Notes under the pieces: model-generated
Told to the model about the DNA's origin: nothing
Database searches by the model: none
The model's input: only the letters and a program-made list of their open reading frames with translations
Shown: positions 15,038-23,220 of the stretch, one piece after another
Position numbering within the stretch: position 1 is the first letter of the stretch
Layout: the number at the start of each line of letters is the position of its first letter
Assembly (NCBI RefSeq): GCF_004187715.1
Contig: NZ_QZWF01000006.1
Coordinates: forward strand, 62,001-126,000
DNA from: Streptomyces sp. F001
GTDB taxonomy: Bacteria > Actinomycetota > Actinomycetes > Streptomycetales > Streptomycetaceae
Reading direction: 5' to 3'
Length of the DNA stretch: 64,000 bases
Translations under genes and position numbers: made by a program

Positions 15038-16723
15038 TCAGGGGGTGGGGCCGTGACGGTCGAGGTGGGGTGCGGTACTCCGGAAGTCGTCGAGCAGCTC
15101 GACGGCTGCCCGGGCACGAATGGCCTCCAGTTCCGTGCCGCTGGTGAGCGAGGTGCGGCGGGCCATCGGCTCCAAAGGGGGCACCAATTGCCCGGGCACG
15201 GCGTCCGGCATCTCGTACCGGGACCTGTCGAGCGGTAGCTGGAAGAACACGTCGAGACCGGCGTCATGGCGAAAGGCGTCGTGGATACGGTCCTCCGCCT
15301 GGTTGACGCGCGCCTGACTCGCCTGGTCACCCTCGTGCTCGTACTGCCGGAAGAGTTCCCGGCAGTGGCGCTCCCAGCGTTCGGCTGCATGGTCCAGGCC
15401 CAGTTCCAGGAACGGGTTCGTCATCGGCCCCCGCTGGTTCTTCGGCGTGGATCTCCACGTGCGGACGAGGGCGAGATTACGTTCGGCCACGGCACTGCCG
15501 GTCCCTGTTGCCTTACGGGCGTGTTCTTCCGCCAGGGCGAGCTTCTCGCTCCCGGCGGCGGTGGCCGACGTGACCACGGCCACGTAGGCCGCGATGGTGT
15601 ACGCCTCACACACCAACCCGGCAGGCAGCGACCGGACGGCGCGGTCCCGCAGGAAGGAGTCCGCCTGACGGCCCGCCGCCTCCATGTCTCCGGACTTGGC
15701 CAGGTCGTAGGCGCGCCTGAGCGCGACCAGAGCGTGGAAGTCGCTGCGCGTCGGATCGACGGGTTCGGTCGGCTGCCACAGGGCGGCCATCGGTTTCCAC
15801 AATCCCTTGTCGCGGACCGTCTCCATGGCCCACTGCCCGTTCAGGGCCCCCGACTTCAGGTTGCGCAGTTCGATCTGCTGGGCGCGCGGCAGGACGGCGT
15901 CCAGGGCGCCGAGGGACGGGAGGTGGGCCTCCGCCACGACGTCGTACAACAGGTCCCAGACGTCCTCTGGTTCCTTCCGCACGATCTCGTCGCCGTCCAG
16001 GAACGCGCGGCGGCGCAGGAAGCCGTCCCAGCCGAGTCGCGCGGCGTCCCGTGGGTTGACGGATGCCGGGGCCAGACGCGCACGCAGGTAGAGCGCGTCA
16101 GCCTCCTCGCGCGCTTCCCAGGGCCGGTCCTCCGCCAGCAGACCGCCGTGGTCCACGAGGTCGTCGATGACGGACAGCGGCGCCCACGGCAGAACCTGCG
16201 GCAGATGTGTGTTCGGTACGGGGATCGCGCCGCGCGTCGCCGCCGTGGCAAACAGGGAGAACGCCGGCCCTCCCGAGACCGCTCGGGATTTCACGTTGAC
16301 GAGTTCGATCCCCGGGGCGGTCGAGCACAGGATCCGGCACCGTTCCGATCCGGGCTCGTTGAGCCAGCGCACCCCCGTGGCCCACAAGGAACGCAGATGG
16401 CCGAGGACGCCGTCCGGCTCCAGGGTCGCGAGGCCGGCCCGGACCGCCGGAAGCAAGGTCTCGCGGTCCGGTGTCCCCGCGACAGCACGGCTCAGTGTGT
16501 CGCGCTGGCCGTCCGTCAGCGTGGGCGCCTCAGCAACGTCCTTCAGCAGCGCCAGCACGGCCTCGACGGCCTCACCACCGTTGACGCCCAGCCAACGCCA
16601 CTTCCGTTGCGCGAAGCCGTTCGCGCCGGCCGGTTCACGGCTCAGCCGGCGCTCCCGTGCTCTCGCCAGACGCTCCTTCTCGGCGGCTATCGCCGCACGG
16701 CGGGCGGCAACGGGGTCGGTCAT
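15038..16723 (-). CDS. large helical protein with a degenerate J-domain-like segment
   Basis: A 561-residue soluble protein with no signal peptide or membrane helices. The N-terminus is a charged helix (ARRAAIAAEKERLARARERR). The middle is alpha-helical with TPR-like repeats around residues 320-430. Residues ~434-490 (NPFLELGL, then a helix ending CRELFRQYEHEGD, then NQAEDRIHDAF) match the helix layout of a J domain, but the catalytic HPD is replaced by HEGD. It may therefore act as a J-like adaptor without full Hsp70-stimulating activity. The ATG at 16723 begins the conserved-looking N-terminus; a GTG at 16753 is an alternative. It is the first gene of the GrpE-like/Hsp70-RNase operon. Confidence 0.6.
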   Translation of the reverse strand: MTDPVAARRAAIAAEKERLARARERRLSREPAGANGFAQRKWRWLGVNGGEAVEAVLALLKDVAEAPTLTDGQRDTLSRAVAGTPDRETLLPAVRAGLATLEPDGVLGHLRSLWATGVRWLNEPGSERCRILCSTAPGIELVNVKSRAVSGGPAFSLFATAATRGAIPVPNTHLPQVLPWAPLSVIDDLVDHGGLLAEDRPWEAREEADALYLRARLAPASVNPRDAARLGWDGFLRRRAFLDGDEIVRKEPEDVWDLLYDVVAEAHLPSLGALDAVLPRAQQIELRNLKSGALNGQWAMETVRDKGLWKPMAALWQPTEPVDPTRSDFHALVALRRAYDLAKSGDMEAAGRQADSFLRDRAVRSLPAGLVCEAYTIAAYVAVVTSATAAGSEKLALAEEHARKATGTGSAVAERNLALVRTWRSTPKNQRGPMTNPFLELGLDHAAERWERHCRELFRQYEHEGDQASQARVNQAEDRIHDAFRHDAGLDVFFQLPLDRSRYEMPDAVPGQLVPPLEPMARRTSLTSGTELEAIRARAAVELLDDFRSTAPHLDRHGPTP

Positions 16724-16848
16724 GTCGTACACGCCGACAGAGTAACCGCACACAGGGACTTCACCTAGCCCTCACCTGAACCACAAATCCGCAGGTAACC
16801 TGCCTGCCAAAGGGCGTACAGCAGTTGGGGCGGACCCATGCCCCTGCC

Positions 16849-17424
16849 TCAGCCGACCCTCGTCCACTCCTGGCACCGGTTCGTCTTGAAGTACTCCCCG
16901 TTGTTGAGCGTCACCCGCCCCGGCCCGTTGAGGTTGTTGTTGGCGATGATGGAGTCGAACTCGCCGCTGGCATCCTTGGCGCGCTCCCAGTAGCAGCCCC
17001 ACTCGTCCTCCGGGCCGGCGGTCTTGTACGTGCCGGGCTTGATGTCCTCGCCGACGAGGTACTCGCCTTCGCCCGAGAAGCTGGCGGCAGGGCCGGACTG
17101 CTTGGTCTCCTTGGGAGTGGCGGTGACCGTCTCGGTGACCGTGGGGCCGGGTTCGGCCTCCGCCCTCGCAGTCTCGGTGACGGTCACCGCCGGTCCGGGC
17201 TCAGCCTTCGCGTGGGCCGTGTCGCCGCCCCCACCGCTGGAGCCGATACCAACTCCGACGAAGAGGGAGACGAGAGGGACGACGCCGTAGATGACCCAGC
17301 CCTTGCGGCGTCTCGGGGACTTGGGGCTGCCGAGTGGAGGCGGCGGGGTGCCCCACGGAGCCTGCTGGGGCTGCGGGCCCTGAGAGCCGCCCTGCGCGCC
17401 GGGGTTCGGGGTCGGAGTGGTCAT
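16849..17424 (-). CDS. membrane-anchored protein with extracellular domain, function unknown
   Basis: A 191-residue protein with a Pro/Gln-rich cytoplasmic N-terminus, a single transmembrane helix (GWVIYGVVPLVSLFVGVGIG, residues ~43-62), and an external repetitive stalk rich in VTVTETA and EPGPTVTETV. A C-terminal domain (YLVGEDIKPGTYKTAGPEDEWGCYWERAKDASGEFDSIIANNN) with two Cys follows. The 'GEDI-PGTY-T-G--GCYW-R' pattern is common in actinobacterial exported proteins of unknown role. The start at 17424 has GGAGCTCGACC upstream; an earlier in-frame ATG lacks a better site. It is divergent from the methylase gene and separate from the Hsp70 operon. Confidence 0.75.
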   Translation of the reverse strand: MTTPTPNPGAQGGSQGPQPQQAPWGTPPPPLGSPKSPRRRKGWVIYGVVPLVSLFVGVGIGSSGGGGDTAHAKAEPGPAVTVTETARAEAEPGPTVTETVTATPKETKQSGPAASFSGEGEYLVGEDIKPGTYKTAGPEDEWGCYWERAKDASGEFDSIIANNNLNGPGRVTLNNGEYFKTNRCQEWTRVG

Positions 17425-17581
17425 GGTCGAGCTCCGTTCGGTTCGGGACATGTGGTGATCACGTCGGTGCGTCCGCGGTCCCGGCGCACGGCGCAGCCGG
17501 TGCGGGCATGACGGATGAACACCCTCCGCAGACCGACGCTCACTGCGGAAGCATCACCAGGTAAGCATGTCCGTGAAAGCA

Positions 17582-17621
17582 CCGTCAAACACATTGACAG
17601 ATTTGACGGGTGCTATAGGTT
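17582..17621 (+). promoter_or_regulatory. promoter with inverted repeat over the -35 of the HTH-methylase gene
   Basis: TTGACA at 17594-17599 and TAGGTT at 17616-17621, 16 nt apart, form a plausible vegetative promoter 38 nt upstream of the methylase ATG. An inverted repeat CCGTCAAA (17582-17589) / TTTGACGG (17602-17609) straddles the -35 box and could be an operator. The product's N-terminal HTH makes autoregulation conceivable. Confidence 0.5.
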
Positions 17622-17658
17622 GTTAACCGTTCGCTACCGAGAGGCCCAGGACTCCGCG

Positions 17659-19845
17659 ATGCCCCAGCCATCCGCCCAGGTGACCGCCGCCGAGATCTCC
17701 CGCATCGCGGGGGTCACCCGCGCCACCGTCAGCAACTGGCGCCGCCGGCACGACGACTTCCCCGCGCCCTCGGGAGGCACGGAGAGCAGCCCGTTGTACG
17801 ACCTGGAGGAGGTCCGCGCCTGGCTCGCGGCCCGTGGGCAGGCAGCGGCGGCCAGCCCGGCGGAGGAGCTGCGCACGGTGCTGCGCCTGCACGCACAGAG
17901 CGGTAAGCCCGGTGCCTCCGACCTGCTCCCCCTCGTTCTCGCGGCGGCCCGCCGCACCCCGGACGAGCTGACCGCACTCGCGAATCTGCCGGACGCGGAG
18001 CTGGCAGAGCACGCCGACGATGCGGTGGCGGACGTGGCCGACGTCGTACCGGCAACGGACACCGCGCGCTTCACGCCCGACGAGGCCACCGTCCTGCGGG
18101 CGCTGCTCCTCTGTGTGCGCGACCAGGGCGGCGAGGTCGCGCTGGGCGTACTCGCGGAACGGGAGCTGGAGGACAGCGCCGCGTCCGGGACGTACCGGAC
18201 ACCGGAACCTCTCGCCGACCTCATGGCCCGCCTGGTCCCCGGCGCCCCGGCGCGCGTCCTCGACCCCGCGTGCGGCAGCGGCAGCCTGTTGGCGGCAGCT
18301 GCCCGGCGCGGCACGAGCGCGCTGTACGGCCAGGACACCGTGCCGGTGCAGGCCCGGCGCAGTGCGGTGAGCCTGACGCTGACGGCACCCGAGGCCACGA
18401 CGGTCACGGTGCGCACCGGCGACAGCCTGCGCACGGACGCCTTCGCGGACCTCGTCGCCGACGCCGTTCTGTGCAACCCGCCCTACGGCGACCGGGACTG
18501 GGGCCACGACGAGCTGGCCTACGATCCGCGTTGGGCGTACGGCTTCCCGGCCCGCGCCGAGTCCGAGCTGGCCTGGGTGCAGCACGCGCTCGCGCACCTC
18601 GAACCGGGCGGCCACGCGGTGATGCTCCTGCCGCCGGCGACGGCGACGCGGGCCTCGGGCCGTCGCGTACGGGCGGAACTCGTCCGCGCCGGCGCACTGC
18701 GCGCGGTCCTGGCGCTGCCGCCGGGCGCGGCGACCCCGCTCCACATCGGCCTGCACCTCTGGGTGCTGCAGCGCCCGGAGCCGGGCGGCCCGGAACGCAA
18801 GTCGGTGCTGTTCGTCGACACGGCGGACGCGGCAGTTGGCTCGGGTTCCGGTACCGCTTCCGGTACGGCAAGGACCCGTACGCGAGGGGGCGGGCGTTCG
18901 GCGGCGCTGGACTGGACGGCGATCAGTGAGCGGGCGGTCGCGGCGTGGACCGCGTTCGCGGCGGACCCGGACGCGTTCGAGGGCGAGGCCGGGGTCGCAC
19001 GTGCGGTGACGGTCGTGGACCTGTTGGACGAGGTCGTCGACCTGACCCCCGCACGGCAGGTTCGGGCCTCGCGGGCGGATGTCGACCCGGATGAGCTGTC
19101 GGCAGAGGTCGAGGCGACGCGGCGGAAGCTGGTGACGGCGGCCAAGTCCCTTGACCAGGCGGGCCAGAACGCCGAGTGGAGCCCCGCGGGCACCTCCGCA
19201 CGGGAGTGGCGTACGGCGACGGCGTCGGACCTGGCGAGGGGCGGGGCGCTGACGCTGCTGCGGACGGTCCCCGAGGCCCCGAGGCGGGCCGAGCAGGGCG
19301 ACGGCGCGGCGGCGGAACCCCGGCCGGTGCTCACCGGCTCGGACATCGCCAGGGGCACCGGTCCGACCGGCGACGCGGCGGAGCTGCGCAGTGAGGCGGC
19401 GGCGGTCATCGCGGTCGGGGACGTGCTGGTTCGGGCGGTCGCGAGCGACGGGGGCGCCATGGCGCGGGTCGCGGGCGAGGAGGAGGCCGGTGCGCTGCTC
19501 GGCCTCCACGTGCACCTGTTCCGCCCGGACCCGGCGCGCCTGGACGCCTGGTTCCTGGCCGGCTTCCTGGGCGCCGAGGACAACATCGCGGGCGCGTCCA
19601 CCGGTAGCTCGGTGCTGCACATCAGCCCCGGCAGGCTGCGGGTCCCGCTGTTGCCGCTGGAGGAGCAGAGGCGGTACGGGGAGGCGTTTCGGCGCGTGCA
19701 CGAACTTCGGGTGGAGGCGCAGCGGGCGACGCGGCTGGCGGAGGAAACGGCGCGGCTGCTGTCAGGCGGGCTCACGGGCGGCCAGTTGCTGCCCTCGCGG
19801 GAGACGGCGGGGGTACGCGGCCGAGGTGGCGATTCGCCCCGTTAG
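17659..19845 (+). CDS. N6-adenine DNA methyltransferase with N-terminal HTH and C-terminal specificity-like domain
   Basis: A 728-residue protein. Residues 1-60 form a HTH (AEISRIAGVTRATVSNWRRR) typical of this Streptomyces methylase group. The catalytic region has the SAM motif VLDPACGSGSLLAAA near residue 210 and the N6-adenine motif NPPYGD near residue 275. The C-terminal ~200 residues look like an HsdS-type target-recognition half (LRVPLLPLEEQRRYGEAF), so the protein may methylate DNA alone. No nuclease motif is seen. The ATG at 17659 is the start of homology. It lies 103 nt before hsdM on the same strand but has its own promoter. It may be a solitary methylase with an epigenetic or anti-restriction role, or an accessory to the type I system. 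Confidence 0.85.
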   Translation: MPQPSAQVTAAEISRIAGVTRATVSNWRRRHDDFPAPSGGTESSPLYDLEEVRAWLAARGQAAAASPAEELRTVLRLHAQSGKPGASDLLPLVLAAARRTPDELTALANLPDAELAEHADDAVADVADVVPATDTARFTPDEATVLRALLLCVRDQGGEVALGVLAERELEDSAASGTYRTPEPLADLMARLVPGAPARVLDPACGSGSLLAAAARRGTSALYGQDTVPVQARRSAVSLTLTAPEATTVTVRTGDSLRTDAFADLVADAVLCNPPYGDRDWGHDELAYDPRWAYGFPARAESELAWVQHALAHLEPGGHAVMLLPPATATRASGRRVRAELVRAGALRAVLALPPGAATPLHIGLHLWVLQRPEPGGPERKSVLFVDTADAAVGSGSGTASGTARTRTRGGGRSAALDWTAISERAVAAWTAFAADPDAFEGEAGVARAVTVVDLLDEVVDLTPARQVRASRADVDPDELSAEVEATRRKLVTAAKSLDQAGQNAEWSPAGTSAREWRTATASDLARGGALTLLRTVPEAPRRAEQGDGAAAEPRPVLTGSDIARGTGPTGDAAELRSEAAAVIAVGDVLVRAVASDGGAMARVAGEEEAGALLGLHVHLFRPDPARLDAWFLAGFLGAEDNIAGASTGSSVLHISPGRLRVPLLPLEEQRRYGEAFRRVHELRVEAQRATRLAEETARLLSGGLTGGQLLPSRETAGVRGRGGDSPR

Positions 19846-19948
19846 GCACGCAGGCCTTCACACATAGACCACACTTGTCGGACCGGCCGTCGGTCAACCG
19901 GCTCGGGCGGTGGGGTTGGGACATTTCGGAAGGAATCCGGGGATCCAG

Positions 19949-21940
19949 TTGAACAGCAGTAAGCACACGGAGTTGGCGAACCACGCGTGGTCCGTCGCCG
20001 ACCTCCTGCGGGGGGACTACAAGCAGTCCGACTACGGCAAGGTCATCCTGCCGTTCACCGTGCTGCGGCGCCTGGAGTGCGTGCTGGAGCCGACGCGCGA
20101 GAAGGTCGCGGAGCTGGCTGACCAGCACAAGGAGAGCGGGATCGACCCGGACCGCTTCCTGCGCCGGGCCTCGGGCCACTCCTTCTACAACAAGTCCCGC
20201 CTGACCCTGAAGAAGATCGCGGCGGACCCGCAGAACGCGGCGCAGAACCTCCTGGTGTACGTGGGGGCGTTCTCGGACAACGCGCGGGGCGTGCTGGACC
20301 GCTTCGAGTTCGCGCAGCAGATCAAGCGGCTGGACGGCGCCGGGCTGCTCTACAAGGTCATCGGCAAGTTCACCGACCTGGACCTGCGCCCCGAGGTCGT
20401 GCCCAACCACAACATGGGCTACATCTTCGAGGAACTGATCCGCCGCTTCGCGGAACAGTCGAACGAGACGGCTGGTGAGCACTTCACGCCGCGTGAGGTC
20501 ATCCAGCTGATGGTGCGGCTGCTCGTCGCCCCGGACGGCGACGGACTCCAGCTCCCCGGTACGGTGCGCACGGTCCTCGACCCGGCCTGCGGCACGGGCG
20601 GCATGCTCTCCGCGATGGACGACCTCATCACCGAGCTCAACCCGGACGCCACGGTGGAGGTGTACGGGCAGGAGCTCAACCCCGAGTCGTGGGCGATCTG
20701 CCGGTCCGACCTCATGATCAAGGGCCAGAACCCGGAGAACATCGCCTTCGGCAACTCCTTCTCCGACGACGGGCACGCCCGTAAGTCCTTCGACTACATG
20801 CTGGCCAACCCGCCGTTCGGCGTGGAGTGGAAGAAGGTCAAGGAGGACGTCGAGCACGAGCACAAGTCGCTGGGCGAGGCCGGCCGCTTCGGAGCGGGGC
20901 TGCCGCGCATCAACGACGGCTCGCTGCTGTTCCTCCAGCACATGATCTCGAAGATGAAGCCGGTGGATGTGAACGGCGGGGGCGGCTCGCGGCTCGCGAT
21001 CGTCTTCAACGGCTCGCCGCTGTTCACGGGCGCGGCGGGGTCGGGTGAGTCGGAGATCCGCCGCTGGATCCTCGAGAACGACTGGCTCGAGGGCATCGTC
21101 GCCCTGCCGGACCAGCTCTTCTACAACACCGGCATCTCGACGTACTTCTGGATCCTGACGAACAGGAAGAGCCCGGACCACAAGGGCAAGGTCGTGCTGC
21201 TGGACGCGCGCGACCAGTGGCAGAAGATGCGGAAGTCGCTGGGCGACAAGCGCAAGGAGCTGGGCGCGGACCACATCGCCACAGTGGTCAAGTTGTACGG
21301 TGAGGCCCTGGCGGTTGCGGGCGACGCGGAGTACCCGCTGCACAGCAAGGTGAAGGTCTTCTGGAACGAGGACTTCGGGTACCAGCGGATCACGGTGGAG
21401 CGCCCGCTGAAGCTGCGGTTCGAGGTCACGGAGGCGACGCCGGCTGAACTGGAGGCGTCCAAGGTGATCCAGAAGCTTCCGCAGGCTCCGGCCTTGGCTG
21501 ACGCGTTCAAGTCCCTGATGGGCACGAGCTGGGCCACCAAGCAGGAGGCCTGGCTGGCCCTGAAGGACGCTGTGGTCCAGGCCGGCGGGACGTGGCTCAC
21601 GGGGGCGCCGTTCAACAAGGCGCTGCGGGATGTGCTCGGGGTGCGGGACCCGGAGGGCGAGGTCCAGTTCGTCAAGGGACAGCCCGAGCCGGATGCGGAG
21701 CTGCGGGACTACGAGAACGTGCCGCTGGGTGAGGACGTCGAGGAGTACCTGGCGCGGGAGGTCCACCCGCATGTGCCGGACGCATGGATCGACCACAGCA
21801 AGACGAAGATCGGGTACGAGATTCCGTTCACGCGGCACTTCTACGTGTACGAGCCGCCGCAGCCGTTGGCGGAGATCGACGCGGAGTTGAAGGCCCTTGA
21901 GGCGGAGATTCAGGGGCTTTTGGGGGAGGTTACGGAATGA
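19949..21940 (+). CDS. hsdM: type I restriction-modification system DNA methyltransferase subunit HsdM
   Basis: A 663-residue M subunit. It has an N-terminal helical domain (HAWSVADLLRGDYKQSDYGKVILPFTVLRRLE), the class landmark FTPREVIQLMVRLL, the SAM motif LDPACGTGGML and the catalytic NPPFG. With HsdS it forms the sequence-specific N6-adenine methylase, and with HsdR the restriction complex. The TTG at 19949 gives the family's usual N-terminus (NSSKHTELANHAW) and has GGGGAT upstream; a GTG at 19910 would add 13 residues. It overlaps hsdS by 4 nt, so expression is coupled. Confidence 0.95.
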   Translation: MNSSKHTELANHAWSVADLLRGDYKQSDYGKVILPFTVLRRLECVLEPTREKVAELADQHKESGIDPDRFLRRASGHSFYNKSRLTLKKIAADPQNAAQNLLVYVGAFSDNARGVLDRFEFAQQIKRLDGAGLLYKVIGKFTDLDLRPEVVPNHNMGYIFEELIRRFAEQSNETAGEHFTPREVIQLMVRLLVAPDGDGLQLPGTVRTVLDPACGTGGMLSAMDDLITELNPDATVEVYGQELNPESWAICRSDLMIKGQNPENIAFGNSFSDDGHARKSFDYMLANPPFGVEWKKVKEDVEHEHKSLGEAGRFGAGLPRINDGSLLFLQHMISKMKPVDVNGGGGSRLAIVFNGSPLFTGAAGSGESEIRRWILENDWLEGIVALPDQLFYNTGISTYFWILTNRKSPDHKGKVVLLDARDQWQKMRKSLGDKRKELGADHIATVVKLYGEALAVAGDAEYPLHSKVKVFWNEDFGYQRITVERPLKLRFEVTEATPAELEASKVIQKLPQAPALADAFKSLMGTSWATKQEAWLALKDAVVQAGGTWLTGAPFNKALRDVLGVRDPEGEVQFVKGQPEPDAELRDYENVPLGEDVEEYLAREVHPHVPDAWIDHSKTKIGYEIPFTRHFYVYEPPQPLAEIDAELKALEAEIQGLLGEVTE

Positions 21941-23220
21941 GTAGCTGGCGCAACCTTCGACTCAAGGACCTCTGCATCGACGCGGGCCAATATGGCCTCA
22001 ACGTCTCGGCAGAAACATACGTGCAGTCGGGAGTGCGTCTCCTGCGTACCACGGACATCAGTAGTGGCGTACTGACACCTGACGAATCTGGGGTCTTTGT
22101 CGAAACCGTTCCCGAGGCGCGATTCACCCTCACCGCCGGGGACCTGCTTCTGTCCCGCAGTGGAACACCGCCCGGACAGTCCTATCTGGTTCGCCCGGCT
22201 GACGCAGGAATGACGTTCGCAGGCTACTTGGTCAGATTTCGACCTCGCTCGAATGCGGACCCCCGGTTCCTCGCCTACGTTGCCCGCAGCGCTCCGTTCC
22301 AGCACACCATTCAAGCCGAGTCCGTATCGTCAACGATTCAGAACTTCAACGCCGAGCGCTACGCAAACATTCGCGTCGCAGCCCCGGACGTCACTCAGCA
22401 ACGGCGCATCGCCGACTTCCTCGACGCAGCCACCAGCCGGATCGACGCGCTACGTGATCTCAGTCTGCGCCAGACGAACCTCCTCGCCCACCGGCTGCAG
22501 GAGCTGATGCGGAGAGAAACATCCGCAGGACGGCACCGGACGGTCAAAACGGGCGTTCCTTGGATGCCTGAAATGGCTGAGTCGTGGAAGCTCTTCAAGG
22601 TCAGTCGCGAGTTCCGTACGGCAAGCGGAACCACGCCGACGTCAACTCATGAGCACTACTACACCGGTCCGCACCCGTGGGTGAACAGTTCCGACGTCAG
22701 GGACAGCGTTATCGAACACGTTGAGAAGAGTGTGACCGACGAGGCGCTCCAGGAGTTTCCGGCGTTGAAGCTGATCCCCGCCGGATCCCTCGTCGTCGCC
22801 CTGTACGGCCAAGGGGCGACCAAAGGGAGAGTCGGCATCCTCACGATGGACGCATGCCTCAACCAGGCGTGCTGTGCCCTGATCCCCAGCGGCGACATCT
22901 CTACCGAGTATGCCTACTACTGGTTCCGGGCGCACAAAGAGGGGATCGTCGCGCAGGCAGTCGGCGCCGGTCAGCCCAATCTCAGCCAGGAACTGATGCG
23001 CGAATTGCGGATTCCCGCTCCCGACAGGGCCGCTCAGCGGGAAATTGTTCGTCGGCTGAGTGCGCAGGAAGCGCAGATCTCAGCTCAGATCAAACTGCTG
23101 CAGCGACGTGACGCTCTGCTGCGTGAACGCCGCCGGTCCCTCATCACCTCCGCGGTGACCGGCCAGTTCGACGTAACCACCGCCAGCGGTCGCAACGTGA
23201 CCGAAGGAGTCTCCGCATGA
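21937..23220 (+). CDS. hsdS: type I restriction-modification specificity subunit HsdS
   Basis: A 427-residue S subunit with two target-recognition domains separated and followed by conserved helices. The central repeat QQRRIADFLDAATSRIDALRDL lies near residues 150-172 and its counterpart AQREIVRRLSAQEAQISAQIKLL near 370-392. TRD1 covers about residues 1-150 and TRD2 about 205-365; together they define a bipartite recognition site that cannot be read from sequence. Base composition is visibly less GC-rich than in the flanking genes, as expected for a module that is exchanged often. The start overlaps the hsdM stop (ATGA) and the stop overlaps hsdR. Confidence 0.93.
   Translation: MSSWRNLRLKDLCIDAGQYGLNVSAETYVQSGVRLLRTTDISSGVLTPDESGVFVETVPEARFTLTAGDLLLSRSGTPPGQSYLVRPADAGMTFAGYLVRFRPRSNADPRFLAYVARSAPFQHTIQAESVSSTIQNFNAERYANIRVAAPDVTQQRRIADFLDAATSRIDALRDLSLRQTNLLAHRLQELMRRETSAGRHRTVKTGVPWMPEMAESWKLFKVSREFRTASGTTPTSTHEHYYTGPHPWVNSSDVRDSVIEHVEKSVTDEALQEFPALKLIPAGSLVVALYGQGATKGRVGILTMDACLNQACCALIPSGDISTEYAYYWFRAHKEGIVAQAVGAGQPNLSQELMRELRIPAPDRAAQREIVRRLSAQEAQISAQIKLLQRRDALLRERRRSLITSAVTGQFDVTTASGRNVTEGVSA

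Noticed and set aside
19772..21838. 688-codon minus-strand open frame
   Set aside because: It is antisense to hsdM, whose motifs are unambiguous.
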